64,000 nucleotides of DNA from Diphasiastrum complanatum (taxonomy: Eukaryota; Streptophyta; Lycopodiopsida; Lycopodiales; Lycopodiaceae): NCBI GenBank assembly GCA_029204225.1, contig CM055099.1, positions 46,626,042 through 46,690,041 on the forward strand, written 5' to 3'. A program made the translations under genes and the position numbers. The notes under the pieces are model-generated. The model was not told the DNA's origin, searched no databases, and worked only from the letters and a program-made list of their open reading frames with translations. Of the stretch, positions 44,242 to 56,032 are shown in pieces (position 1 is the stretch's first letter; every line of letters starts with the position of its first letter).

Positions 44242-45970
44242 AATGTGACTCAACCTGAATTTAGAAATATTTATTTGTGAGACATTTGTGTGCTATAAAG
44301 TGCTTTTGGTTCAGTATAGGTCAATTCACCCTTCTTGTGAAGTTGAAATCAAGGAGGAGACTAGTTTTGATCAAATCTATAGTAAATTGAGCTAGGTTTG
44401 GATCTAGTTTGGATGTTGAAGATTGATCAAGCTCAAGATCATTTTAGATCTTGTTGAGAAATCAGAGAGTGATTCATCTCATGTCCCAAAGAGAGTGGGA
44501 GAGCTAGTTGAAATCATATTTGTACAATCTATCTTGTTTAATTGAATCTATCTCCCTATCATTGAATATGGCATCCATAAGTGCCTATCTTTTGGATTCT
44601 AGTGAGAGATTGAACTCTTCATATTATTCAATTTGGAAGTTAAGAATGGAATCCATCCTTTTCATGCAAGATTTGATAGATATTGTGAATGGAGAGGAAG
44701 ATGAGCCAATCCATCCACAAGAAGCAACTAAATACAACAAGAGGTGCAAGATTACACTCCATTGTATTGAAATGAATGTTGCAAATGATTTGCTCAAGGA
44801 AGTAGGAGCATGTATCTCAGCCCAAGAGGCCTAGGAGACTATTCATAAGATCTATAAGTCCAAGAATACCTCAAGATTACTTTATCTCAAGAATCAAGCT
44901 CTTCAATGCTTCCAAGGGAAGAGTGAGAGTGGACATCAATTTGTTTTGAGAGTGAAAAATTTGAATAAAGAGATTGCTTATGTTGGTGAATCTATTAAAG
45001 AGAGTTATCTTGTGCAAATAGTTTTGAATGGCTTATGTAGTGATGTTTCTAACCTTGTCCAAAGCTATGCCATCATGGGAAACTTGCCTACTTGAAGACC
45101 TTCAAAGTGTGTTGATGGCCAAGGAGAGTAGGAAGGCTCATATCAAATCAAGGATGGAGAGGCTCTCTATCAATGATGGTGATGACAAAGCTTTTCAAGA
45201 GAAAAGGCAAAGCGAAGAGCAAGAGAGGAGCATTAAAAAAGGAGCAAGCAAAGGATGGAGATCAAGGATGATCTACATCATCATCATCACAAGTCAAGTC
45301 CAAGAAGGACAAATCTAAGATCAAGTGCTATTGTTGTAGCCAGATGGGGCACTATGCCTCGGAATGCTTCAAGAGGAAGAAAGCTCAAGGTCAAGCCAAC
45401 ATGGGACAAGAGGAAGAAGAGAGTTCTCATGAGGACTCACTCATGATGTTAACTTTTTCATCATCAAATGTCAAAGATGAAGATCCTTGGTGGATAGATA
45501 GTGGGGCTAGCTCCCACATGTCGGGTAGAAGGGAGCCCTTTTCTCAACTCACACCTTATGTAGGACCTATAAAGTCTATTTTTACAGCAAATGATCATGA
45601 ATGTAAAGTTGAAGGTATGGGATCCATTCGCTTATGGTTAGGATCTTTCAAGAAGACTAAGATAGATGGTGTTCTCTTCATTCCTAGTATCACTAAGAAT
45701 TTTCTTAATGCAGGTCAACTTTTAGATCATCGTTTCATTGTGGAGTTCTCTATTAATGTATGCAACATCAAAAAAAGTGAGATGATCATAGCAAGGGGAA
45801 CAAGGTTTGGGAGGTTATTTAAACTTGATGCTTTTATTGATCTTAACCAATTTGTGATGGTAGCTGAGGAGAGCAACATGACCACATTTGATTTGTGGCA
45901 CAAGAGGCTTGGTCACATCAACACCAAGACCATGGAAGCCATGTGCAAGGAGGAGCTTGCTCTCGGCCTT
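44242..45970 (+). pseudogene. Copia gag-protease-pre-integrase fragment A
   Basis: Gag starts at 44568 (MASISAYLLDSSERLNSS) with the UBN2-type core (KRCKITLHCIEMNVANDLL, VQIVLNGLCSDVSNLVQ). A TAG at 44834-44836 and frame breaks near 45095 and 45340 interrupt it. The zinc knuckle is CYCCSQMGHYASECFKRK across a frame change. Protease reads WWIDSGASSHMSGRREP at about 45487. The pre-integrase starts FDLWHKRLGHINTKTMEAM at about 45890. After LALGLPRSLAKDPEAPQSE (about 45975) the sequence leaves the copia family. The 5' LTR and PBS are missing; the leader begins right after the LTR of copy 2. Confidence 0.75.
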
Positions 45971-46823
45971 CCAAGATCTTTGGCAAAGGACCCGGAAGCC
46001 CCCCAGTCAGAAAGAGCCCCCATACCTGAATCCAAATGGGAGGAGACATCTAGTAGTGGGGACGACTCCGAGTCCACTACCAATGAATATGAACCAGACT
46101 TTAGATCAGTGCTAGGGGTAGAAGGAATGAATCTCTCAGAGAGTACTATGAGGTCATTCCCCTTGGAACCAAGATGGACCACTGGGACTATACTCATAAG
46201 GAAACTGGTCAAGACCCGAGTACCACTAAGACGAACTATGACGACTAAGTTTCAAGTGTAGGATCTTACAAAGGGATTAGTTGTGGGTGAGAGGCCAGAG
46301 GCTACAAGCATACGGAGCCATGAACAGAGGAGTGGGTTGGATCTATGTAGTTATGGGCTAGCCAATCATGAAATTTCAAATAGAAAGATTAAAGATTCAC
46401 AAATCAAAAAGCTTAAATGGACTCCTCAAGATAGACAAGGCAAGACCAACAACAAGAGACCCCCGTGACACTCAATAGAAACACTCATCCCCAAGAGGAC
46501 TAGGGCAAGAGTAATAATAGTAACCAAGAAAGAGTTACGAACCCACCTAGAATGGAGTGGATGGAAGAAAGGAGTTACCTATCATAAGGGAATCATCCAC
46601 GAAGATAGTCAGTATCACAAAATCTTTTCCTACTCTTTTTATGTAGACATTACAGTCTAGTTGTATAGTCTGTTGTGGTATGCTTGTTATTTGTTTATGG
46701 TTAGCAAGAGGGTGCTAGATAGGTCTTGCTTGGAGCTTGGATCTAGCTATGGTTGGGTGGTGAATACTTGAGGCCAGCTTGTTATCTATCTTTGTGTTTA
46801 AGAGTAGGGACACAGGTGGAGGA
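45971..46823 (+). other. Unidentified sequence fused to copia fragment A
   Basis: The open frame from the copia pre-integrase continues for about 95 residues of unrelated, Ser/Glu-rich sequence (SKWEETSSSGDDSESTTNE) and stops at 46259. A further frame reads SIRSHEQRSGLDLCSYGL. I do not recognise it. The region ends at a GGTGGAGGA purine tract directly before an LTR. Confidence 0.4.
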
Positions 46824-47553
46824 TGTGAAGATTATTAAAATATTATCTTCCTATCTCGAGTTTGGGATCATGTCCATGGTGATTTCCACTAAAATTCATG
46901 TTGTACATAAAAGGAGTGTGAATTGAGCACATATCCTTCTAGTGTAGCTCGGATTTGAGTTAGATAGGTTCAATTATGATGACATGCAGATGTTTAGATA
47001 GCATGCAAAGTTTTATTGTATGCATGCAAGCCACATGCAATCAGTGCATGCAACATGCAAAGTAGTTTCAGTGATCTACACATGTCTAGGCAGTTTCATG
47101 AGTTGACATGCAGTACATGCAACATACATGCATGTAAATACACATGTGGATCTATGGTAGGTGAATTAGTTCACTTAAGTGGACTTTCCATGCAACTCCA
47201 CTGTAGGAATTTGAGTCTCTCTCATGTAGGAAAAACTGGGCATGTTTTGCCACATTGTGAATATTGAGATTTTGGTGTTTTGGACTCATTCTCTCTCTAC
47301 CCGAATTTTCTATGCTTGATTTTCTCTCTCTACCCGAGAGCAACCTCTTTTTCCCATACTGAACACCTAGAATTATTTCTGACATTCATTTCTCATAGTG
47401 AAGAGTTAGATTTTTTCATCAAATGTATGCCATTGTGCTCTTGCCTTAGATTTTTCAAGCATACTGTTCTTTGATCAATATTGTGCAATCAGAACACCTC
47501 AGTAAGATCCTGTAGGGTGTGTGGTGAAGTTCACACGTGCTAAAAACTTCACA
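46824..47553 (+). mobile_element. Copia LTR, 730 bp, with matched 7-bp ends
   Basis: Begins TGTGAAG and ends CTTCACA. A purine tract (GGTGGAGGA, 46815-46823) precedes it, as for a 3' LTR, and a primer-binding site TGGTATCAGAGC (47554-47565) follows, as for a 5' LTR. Repeated CATGCA/ACATGCAA motifs fill 46980-47135. Confidence 0.75.
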
Positions 47554-49384
47554 TGGTATCAGAGCTTCATGCTTTGAAGAGGTGAGGGTGTATACATCAG
47601 ATCATCAGCGTTTTTGCTTGCAAGAACTCTGATTTTGGAGAGGGATTCAAGCTCACTGAGAAACAGACAATCTGTGGACCATAAGTGGATCAAATCAAGG
47701 CTGATCTGATTCAGCAAAACTCTATATGGACAAAGAGCTCACAGTGTGAAATCAGCCCTCATTAATGAGTGCTACTTCTCAAGGAATGATCCAAATTTGA
47801 TGTTTTATAGCTTGTTGTATAGGTATCGAAGAGTAGAATGTGTTGCTCTTGTTTCTAAATCAATTTGATTTGTTTTTAGAAGAGTTTTAGGCAATCAGAG
47901 AGTTTGAGAGGGTACTCAATCGTGGGATATGCCAAAGTGAGCACACATCTGTCTTTTTCACCATTTTCATCATTTTTCACTATCAATCAAGTAGAATTGG
48001 ATAGAAGTGAGTGTTCTGGGGTCTTAGACTTTTCATTTCACACATATTACTTTTTTTGAGTTGAAAGTAAGTTCCTAGAGAGTTTATCAGTACTTTGAAA
48101 CTTGTGGGAGATAGACTTCTTGCTTGCATGTGCTTCTTCTTTTGTGACTGAAGCAAGATCCAAGTTCAAGATAGATTGATTTTTTGTATTGAGAATTTGT
48201 TCTCACATCTGTTGCTAGATTTCATAGGGTGGATCAACATCTGTGTTAGATCCTAGATTGAGATAGCAAGCAACATCCTTTCAGTTCCATTTTTTATCAT
48301 TACTAGAATTTCTCACCAAGAAGATGTCTTCATCTGGTTCACATTTATTAGAGCACAGTGAGAGATTAACATCTTCCAATGGAAGATCAGAATGGAATCA
48401 TTATTGATTCTACGGGATGTAATGGATATTGTGAGTGGAGCTGTAGAAGAACCTGCTACACCTAATGAAGCTGTAGCATTCCACAAAAGAACCAAAATTG
48501 TCCTTCATTTTATAAAAATGAATATTACTAATGAAGTATTAAGAGAGATAGTACATGCACCACTGCCAAGGAAGCTTGGGATACTCTAAAAACAATCTAT
48601 GAAATCAAAATACTTCTAGATTGCTTATACTTAGAAACCAAATATTTCTAAGTTATCATAGAGTAGATGAGAGTGCTTCATCATATGTCATGAGAGTTAA
48701 AGATCTTTATCAAGAGTTAGCTGGTATTAGTGATGCTCTTAAGAACACTGAACTTGTTCAAATAGTCCTAAATGGACTTAGAGATGAGTATGACAATATT
48801 GTGCAGACTTATGCTGTCAGGGAGGATCTTCCATCCTTGGAGACACTGCAAGGTGTTCTCATTGCTGAAGAAAGCAGGCAAGAGAACAAGATGCTGAAGG
48901 TGGTGAGGATCAGTCCTCACAAGCTACAACGTCCAGTGGCAAGAAGAAGTTGTCAAAGATCAAGTGTTTTTTCTGTGGCAAGAAAGGACACTATGCATCA
49001 AACTGTTTCAAGAAGAAGAACCAATCTAAGCAAGCTAACCTTACTAATGAGGACGAGTGTGAGCGTGTAGAGAGTGAAAGAGAGGATTCATTAATGATGT
49101 CTACTTTTTCATCTTTTCCTTTTAAGAACGAAGAAGTCTGGTGGATAGATAGTGGGGCTAGTTCCCATATGTCTAGTTCTAGGAACTCTTTCACTAATCT
49201 CATGCCATATCTAGGTGCAAAAAGATCAATCCATACTGATAATGATGTAGAGTGTAGAATTAAAGGAATAGGTAGTATTCCATTGCATGCATCATCATCA
49301 AAATCTTTTTGCTTACATGATGTATTGTATGTACCTAGATTGACCAAGAATCTCATTAGTGTAGTACAGTTGTTTGATAACAAT
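47554..49384 (+). pseudogene. Copia element B: leader, gag, protease (5' part)
   Basis: After the PBS and a leader of about 760 bp, a Gag start at 48324 (MSSSGSHLLEHSERL) is followed by frameshifted Gag pieces (VSGAVEEPATPNEAVAFHK; LVQIVLNGLRDEYDNIVQ). A complete CCHC knuckle KCFFCGKKGHYASNCFKK is at about 48963 and protease WWIDSGASSHMSSSRN at about 49140. The frame continues to DVLYVPRLTKNLISVVQLF and is interrupted at about 49385 by unrelated sequence. Confidence 0.8.
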
Positions 49385-50262
49385 GAACGTTCAATGGATT
49401 TCTACAGCTACCTACACTTAAAGCGGATTGAAATCAGGGCCTACACTACACTGAACTTGCATAAATATACAGAACAAGAAGCAAGAGACTAATCTACAAC
49501 ATGTTAGAATTCCAAGAATCAAGAAACTAACCGGCCTTTTGATTCTTGGACATCCCAAGAACATCAAGAGCTAGAATGTTAGAAAATATGCAAGATTTAT
49601 GCCACATTTCTAGCCTATTTAGTTTACTCAAATGCTGGCTCCTACATTAATCCACAAGAAAACAAGAAATCTAATCCACAAGTAGGAAAGCAAGAAAACT
49701 AATCCACTCTAAATCCACAACCACACACAATATGAATGGAAGGGCATGATCATAGGGGCATCACTCAAGAAAACCATCATGATCAAGGAGCTTAGTGTAG
49801 CATCAAACTCATGGAAAATCTTCTTATTAAGCATGGAGTAGATACAATGCAAAAAGCTCCTCTTCACAAAGAGGGAATCTCTTAAATAAGCAAGAGAGCT
49901 CCTTAGGTGGCATCCTAGTGGAATTTCCACATTTCACAAATTTATTACAAATGGAATATTGCTCTCTACTAGAGGTCACCATCAAAATGTGGCTCACTCT
50001 ACTTTCTTTAAGAGAGGTCTACTTGCATTTATTGCATTTGCTTAGAAATACTAGTTCCTACATGGTCATTCCATCTTCCAAGATTCACCATGAGGCTTAC
50101 ACAGTTCTTACTTGTTTTTCCTAGCTAGTATTTCTCGGCTCTCATACTCGGCTCTCAGTCTTCATTAGTCCGTCTTCTCAGAGACCTCCTCGGTCTAAGG
50201 TGAGAGGTGCTCTTGAGTTGCTTTGTCAGAGTCTTGGGAATTCGTCAGAATCAGCCAACATA
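49385..50262. mobile_element. About 880-bp insertion of unknown type in copia element B
   Basis: This interval separates the protease/pre-integrase halves of copia B. It holds no ORF worth naming. It contains related short stretches (AATCCACAAGAAAACAAGAAA at about 49650; AATCCACAAGTAGGAAAGC at about 49673) and resembles a decayed LTR. Terminal repeats and a target duplication were not found. Confidence 0.45.
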
Positions 50263-51829
50263 GACCAAGGTTCTACAGGAGGATCTGTGGAACAAGAGAT
50301 TGGATCATCCCAATTTCAAAGTCATGCAATCTATGGTCAAAGAAGGAAAAGTTGTTGGTCTACCAAAGACACTATCAAAGGAGCTTCTACCTTGTGAAGC
50401 TTGTGTGCTGGCAAAGTCACACAGGAGGTCTTTTCCTAGATTAAGTATCAAGACAAAGCAACCATTTGAACTTGTACACTCTGATGTTTATTTCTCATCA
50501 ACTAAGAGCAAAGGAGGATCCAATTGCTCTGTCTCTTTTGTAGATGATTATACAAGATATTCTTGGATCTATATGATGTCTTCAAAAGCCATGCCTATGA
50601 TGTTTTTCTTACTTTCAAAGCTTATGTAGGAAAGCAGTTTCCTTTCAAGTTAAAAGCTCTAAGAAGTAATAGTGGAGGAGAATACACTTCCAATAAGTTT
50701 AAAGACTTTTTTGAGAGAGAGGGTATTCAAAGAGAGTTTTCTTGTTCATATACTCCTCAACAAAATGGAGTTGCTGAGAGAAAAAATAGAACTTTGTGTG
50801 AATGTGCAAAAGCCATTAGGCTAGAAGCTTCTTTGCCTAAAGAATTTTGGGGAGTTGCATGTGCAAACTATCTTTGTAATAGGCTTCCAAATCTTGCAAT
50901 AGGAGGAAAGACACCATTTGAGATGTTGTGTAAGAAAAAGCTTAAGGTAGATCACCTTAGAATTTTTGGCTGTCTATGATTTGTGCATGTGCCTCTAGAA
51001 ACTAGGAAGAAGGAAGATCCTAGTGCAGTAAAAGAAATTTCTGTAGGATATGCATCCACTAAAAAAGCATACAAAATTTATTTGCCCTCTACTAACAAAA
51101 ATGTTGTTAGTAGAGATGTGATCTTCCATGAAGATCAGAAGTTTAACTTGGATGATGCACAGATCAAGGAGACTCATGCAAGATCTACAATCATCAATCT
51201 TGATGCTGTTCAAGAAGAGGTGAGGCCGAGATGACACACCCAGAAGATCTACACGAGCAAGATCTGAGCCAAGGAGGCTCACATATGATGAAGAAGGAAG
51301 GCAAGTGGAAGGTGAAACTTCCTATCATGCACTTTTTATATCAGATGAAGAGCCTAAGGATGTCCAAGAAGCTTTTCAATCCAAGGAGTGGGTTGAAGCA
51401 ATGACCCAAGAATTTGAAGCCTTGATGTCAAATAACACATGGGAGCTTGTGAAGCCACCAAACAACATGCATGTGATTGGATGTAAGTGGGTATTCGGAA
51501 TCAAGTATAATCATGATGGATCTATCAATAAGTATAAAGCAAGACTTTGTGCCAAAGACTACTCACAGATCAGAGGTCTTGACTATGAAGACACCTTTGC
51601 ACCAGTTGCAAAGATGGTAACAATTTGAATACTTATCTCTCTTGCATGTTTTCACAAATGGAGTATGTTCCAACTTGATGTTTCTAATGCATTTCTCAAT
51701 GGTTACCTTGAGGAGGAGATTTATATGGAGCAGCCTCCAGGTTTTGTGAAGGAAGGTGATGAATCAAAAGTTTGTCTTTTGCTCCAAAGTTTGTATGGAC
51801 TGAAATAGACACCAAGGTCTTGGTATGCA
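50263..51829 (+). pseudogene. Copia element B: integrase and N-terminal half of RT
   Basis: Pre-integrase (LDHPNFKVMQSMVKEGK, CEACVLAKSHRRSFP) leads into the integrase core: HSDVYFSS, FVDDYTRYSWIY, YTPQQNGVAERKNRT. The second catalytic motif reads LRSNSGGEYTS where RSDNGGEY is usual, so the Asp is lost. The C-terminal region has EISVGYASTKKAYKIY. RT begins WVEAMTQEFEALMSNNTW and continues GLDYEDTFAPVAKMVTI, VSNAFLNGYLEEEIYMEQ and SLYGLK (stop) TPRSWYA at 51829. There RT is cut before its YVDD box and joined to Gag of another element. Confidence 0.85.
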
Positions 51830-53893
51830 GTGCTCCAAGACCTTTATGAGTTCTTGATTGAAGATGAAGATGAACCTCTAGGTGCACAGGAGTTAGCTAG
51901 ATACAAGAAGAGATCTAGGCTTGCACTTCATTGTGTGAAGATGAATGTGAGCAATGATTTGTTGAGAGAAGTATCAGCTTGTACTAATGCTAAAGAGGCT
52001 TGGGAGTCTTTAAAATCAATCTATGAGTCTAGCAACACTTCTAGAGTTCTTATGTTCAGAAATCAAATTTTGCAAAGCATGAGGAGAAGTGAGGAGAGTG
52101 CACAAGAATATGTACTCAGAATCAAGTCTCTAAATAGGGAATTGGCTTCCAATGGAGAGAAGATTCATGATGGAGAGCTTGTACAAATTGTCCTTAATGG
52201 TCTAGGAGATGACTTTGCAAATTTGGTCCAAAGTTTTGCCATCCAAGACACTTTGCTAACTATAGAAAAACTTCACAATGTATTAGTGACTGAAGAGTGT
52301 AGGATGCTCCATGCAAAATCTAGGATGAGTTCCTTGTTGTTGCAGGATGGTGATGAGAAAGCCAATTTCTCATTCAAGGGCAAAAAGAAGACCAATGGAA
52401 AGAAGAAGCATCCAAAGGAGGCCAAAGAAGAGGATGATGCATCAAGCTCAAAGGACAAGTCAAAGCAAAAATGCTTCTTTTGTGGAAGAAAGGGGCATTA
52501 TGCATCTGAATGCTACAAGAGGCTAAGAGCACAAGTGGAGGATGACAAACAAGGAAACCTTGCAAAGGAGGAGGAGGAGGATGAAGTAGATGTATTCTTG
52601 ATGGCATCTACATCCTCACCAACAAGCAATGGCAATTCAAGAGACAATTGGTGGATTGACAGTGGGGCTAGCTCCCACATGTCTTGTGAAAAGGACTTTT
52701 TCTCAACCTTACACTCTTTCAATGTTGCTAAAAAGTTTGTCTTTACTGCAAATGATGAAGAGTGTAGGATAGATGGTGTTGGCACCATCTCTTTGTATCT
52801 AGAATCCTCAAAATGCATGGATCTAGAAAATGTCCTTTATGTACCATCAATCACCAAGAATATGCTTAGTGTTGGTCTACTCTTAGAGAGTGGTTTGGAT
52901 GTCCACTTTAAGCATGGTGTTTGCTTCATATTGAAGAATGATGTTTGCATTGCAAAGGGATTTAAACATGGAAGATTGTTTAAGTTGGAAGCTAGTGTTG
53001 CTTTTAAAAGAATGAGCTTGGCAAAGGAGGAGATCACTCAAGAGGAGATCTTGGCAAAGTGTGATCTTGCTTGCATTGAGGAGGAGCATCAAAAGGAGGA
53101 AGATTTTGAGGATCAGCCTAAAAGCATGAGAGTTCCAAGGGAGTCCTCAATGACAATGTCCAAGTCATCAAATTGCATGCAAATTGTCCATTCAAGTGTG
53201 CATCTTGCAAGGGTGGTGAGCATTGGAGAGTCTACTATCTTTGAATACTTTTTGGAAAATATTAGTAGACATGAGGTGACTTGTTTCTTACCTTTAAGAT
53301 TCATGGTGTTTATTACTTTGTATGACAAGACAATGAAATGGGATGCTTTGAAATCTACATTTGTTGTTGATAAAGCAATTTCATTGGATAACTATTTTTG
53401 TAATAGTTTGAATAGTGTCATAAAAGATGAAACATCATTTGTATTGGAAATCTTTGGGTCCACATGCTTTGAGCATGATCATTCCAATGTAAGGACCAAA
53501 GATTATCCTATTTCAATGATAGGAATAATGGTAGTGTTTTGCTCTTCAAGTAGAGATTGTAGAATCTACTTGTTTTCAGCCAAAGAATTTGTCAATGGTG
53601 AAAATGTGATCTTTCAAGAGTGGAAGATTTGTAAACTTGAAGAAGCACTTTTGGATCAACACCTTATTCAATTCATTGATGGTTTGGAGTCAAGTCAAGT
53701 GGAGGAGCAAGCTCAAGACCCGAGGACTCCAAGAAGAACCTTGAGTATCAAGATGGAGCCATCTAGGTTCAATCATATGGATCAAGCAAGACAAGTTGTC
53801 TTTGTCAACATTATTTATGCACTTAATATTTCAATTGATGTATCTTCAAGTGCACAAAATGCCTTGGAATCCATGGCTTGGCATGATGTTTAG
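51830..53893 (+). CDS. 687-codon copia-derived ORF: Gag-protease plus unknown C-terminal region
   Basis: The frame opens inside the broken RT and continues as Gag from about residue 3 (DLYEFLIEDEDEPLGAQEL; UBN2-type core to about residue 150). It has a basic linker, a CCHC knuckle CFFCGRKGHYASECYK (about residues 214-229) and an aspartic protease WWIDSGASSHMSCEKD (about residues 274-289). LENVLYVPSITKNMLSVG follows. After GRLFKLEASVAFKRM (about residue 390) the expected pre-integrase HxxxH zinc finger and integrase core are absent. In their place is about 250 residues of sequence I do not recognise (SVHLARVVSIGESTIFEYF; FVLEIFGSTCFEHDH; IYLFSAKEFVNGENVIF). Short linker remnants (DPRTPRRTL; ALESMAWHDV) then precede the stop. 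RT and RNase H are missing. The long open frame suggests a recent, non-autonomous element. Confidence 0.75.
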   Translation: MLQDLYEFLIEDEDEPLGAQELARYKKRSRLALHCVKMNVSNDLLREVSACTNAKEAWESLKSIYESSNTSRVLMFRNQILQSMRRSEESAQEYVLRIKSLNRELASNGEKIHDGELVQIVLNGLGDDFANLVQSFAIQDTLLTIEKLHNVLVTEECRMLHAKSRMSSLLLQDGDEKANFSFKGKKKTNGKKKHPKEAKEEDDASSSKDKSKQKCFFCGRKGHYASECYKRLRAQVEDDKQGNLAKEEEEDEVDVFLMASTSSPTSNGNSRDNWWIDSGASSHMSCEKDFFSTLHSFNVAKKFVFTANDEECRIDGVGTISLYLESSKCMDLENVLYVPSITKNMLSVGLLLESGLDVHFKHGVCFILKNDVCIAKGFKHGRLFKLEASVAFKRMSLAKEEITQEEILAKCDLACIEEEHQKEEDFEDQPKSMRVPRESSMTMSKSSNCMQIVHSSVHLARVVSIGESTIFEYFLENISRHEVTCFLPLRFMVFITLYDKTMKWDALKSTFVVDKAISLDNYFCNSLNSVIKDETSFVLEIFGSTCFEHDHSNVRTKDYPISMIGIMVVFCSSSRDCRIYLFSAKEFVNGENVIFQEWKICKLEEALLDQHLIQFIDGLESSQVEEQAQDPRTPRRTLSIKMEPSRFNHMDQARQVVFVNIIYALNISIDVSSSAQNALESMAWHDV

Positions 53894-54090
53894 TTTTGAA
53901 GTGTGCTACATGTATATAGACACATTTATGGAACATCTTGTAAGGGATCCTCTAAGAGGTGGTGAAAGATCCTTCATGGACATCATTCTCTATTGGAGTC
54001 TCAAAAGTTCCTTCTTTGTAGCTGGATATTTTAGACACTTCTAAAAGCTTTCATTAATCTATCAAGAGAGTTGTAAATAGATAAAGCTAA

Positions 54091-54802
54091 ATTTGAGGAG
54101 GAGTGTGAAGAATTGCCAAAAATTGGCAAATCTAGCTTGATCAAAAACCATGTAGAATAGTGTAAATTGTGTACACAAGTGGGTCCCACACATGTGAGGC
54201 CATGATGCCACATGGGAAACCCATCCTAATGTAGGTTAGGTCAAGTCAAGAGAGTTGGTCATGTCTATTTGGTGGTCATCCCTACTTTATAGGACCTACA
54301 CCTAAGTTTAAGGTGAAAATTTGACCAACTAGCTACCTACCAAGCATAACTCTAGGAAATAGACTAGGGTTTCATTTTAGGTCAAGGAGAGTGAGTTAAC
54401 TTCCTTATTACATGCTGGAAATCCACCTAACTTCAAGAAGGAAGTCGAATTTGCTATGTATTCCCTCTCTATAGTGAGAAGATAGAAAATTTTTGGAGCT
54501 CATTGGCAATCTCAAGCTAGTTCACCATGTACATTGAGTTTTTGTGATCCAAATGAAACCAAATCAATTTCTACTTGTTTCTCAAGTTGAAGGCCGTACT
54601 AAAGCCTGTAGTACACACGTGTGGGCTCAGATTTCAATGTTTATCAATGCTTTTGATTGTTAATGCTTGTTGTTTGTCAAACTGCCAATCTAGATCAACT
54701 TTTTTGTGTCTAGTTTTTTGATAGATTGTTAAGCAAGCATCCAATCACTCTTGTGGATCTTTTGTAGATTCATTTATGGTCCTAAAGTACAGTACTTTCA
54801 CA
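54091..54802 (+). mobile_element. Polypurine tract and 3' LTR of the 687-codon element
   Basis: ATTTGAGGAGGAG (54091-54103) is a polypurine tract. The LTR starts TGTGAAGAATTGCC at 54104 and probably ends TACTTTCACA at 54802 (about 699 bp). The LTR start resembles those of the minus-strand copia (24460) and of the duplicated-domain element (15314), so these are related families. Confidence 0.65.
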
Positions 54803-56032
54803 TATATCACTACTTCACATGGGTTCCTACTTGCTCTCCAATGTTACATGAAGTCTTAGAAAAAGTATGCGTAATGATGAAAGTGAAACACAATAGCCCC
54901 AAATATTAGTTCCCATGTGTCAAGCAATGACTGATGGGATAGAATGTGGGAGATTTCGCAATGAACCTTGGCTAAATGTTACCTCTATAATAGCTAACTC
55001 TTTGTACTAGTTAACTTTTTCTTACTCCTAAGAATTCTACTGTCTCTTGTAAGAGTTTGAGCCATCGTGGGAGGGTCAAGTGCACCATTCCGCTTGGAGC
55101 CTTTTACAAGGTGCAATTGTGAACAAAATAACTCCATGCATAGTAACCATGTTTAGTAACAACTTTGTGCCATTCTTGTATGGGTCCTTCGTCCATCTGC
55201 AAGGTGGCTTAAATATTGCAGACATGGAGATTTGACCGTGGAGAGCCAGCCCCACCTAACTTCCGCCAATGCTAACTTGTGCTAATTGAGTGAGAGTGGT
55301 AGTGCCCCACTTGCAGTTATCATACACAACAAGTTAGGAAATGGATTATGTTTGTGCTAGTGTGCTTTTGGCTCCTTCTTCATTGAGCCAAAAAAAACTA
55401 ACAAAATCAGTTTGAACTTTCAACCATGGACGACAATAGATCCTTATAGATATGGCAATGCATTGTCATCTCCATGTTGTGCACCTTGGCCCTCTGTGGA
55501 ACCTTTAATGCCCATGCATTGGAGATGGCAATGCATTGCAATGCGCATGATGCATACGAGTGTCATCTACAATTGGAGATGACAGTGTCCTTGAAAGTGT
55601 TCTTTCAATGTGCCTGTTGCATGTCATCCCTAGAGTCCACCATAAGACCCCACCGAATGATATATTGGGTCTGCGATGGGGTTGGTGACCAGTTAGTGGT
55701 AACAACTATAACTACCGACTATAATACCACAACTATAACTACCGACTATAATAGCCGATTGAATGATATATTGGGTCCGGGATGGAGTGGGTGGCTAGTT
55801 AGTGTAATGTAATGATAATTGTAGGTGAGGCATCCAAACTAAAGTTCTCTCTTCCCACTAACATGACTTGTTTGTTTGGCAAAATGGTAGGTGAGATTGT
55901 CACTATTTTGGCCCCTTGTGTGTGACGTGTTCTTATTAAGAATAATAACACGGGAAAAAAGCTCATTAAGAAGCCCACAAACTCTGATCATGCTCTCGAT
56001 CCATTTTGTGAGGTGCTACGGAAGCTAAAGCT
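54803..56032. other. Upstream region of the GH89 exon, with local direct repeats
   Basis: No gene is supported. A block GAATGATATATTGGGTC occurs at 55655 and again at 55765. In both copies it is followed by related sequence (GGATGGAGTGGGTGGCTAGTTAGTG versus GCGATGGGGTTGGTGACCAGTTAGTG). Two ACTATAACTACCGACTATAAT copies lie between them. The region probably includes the promoter of the following gene, but no clear TATA box was picked. Confidence 0.5.

Noticed and set aside
46283-46468. 61-codon frame SIRSHEQRSGLDLCSYGL as an independent gene
   Set aside because: Too short and unrecognised; reported only as part of the unidentified fused region.
55474-55812. 112-codon plus-strand frame (MLCTLALCGTFNAHALEMA)
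   Set aside because: Crosses obvious direct repeats, with no family resemblance or splice context.
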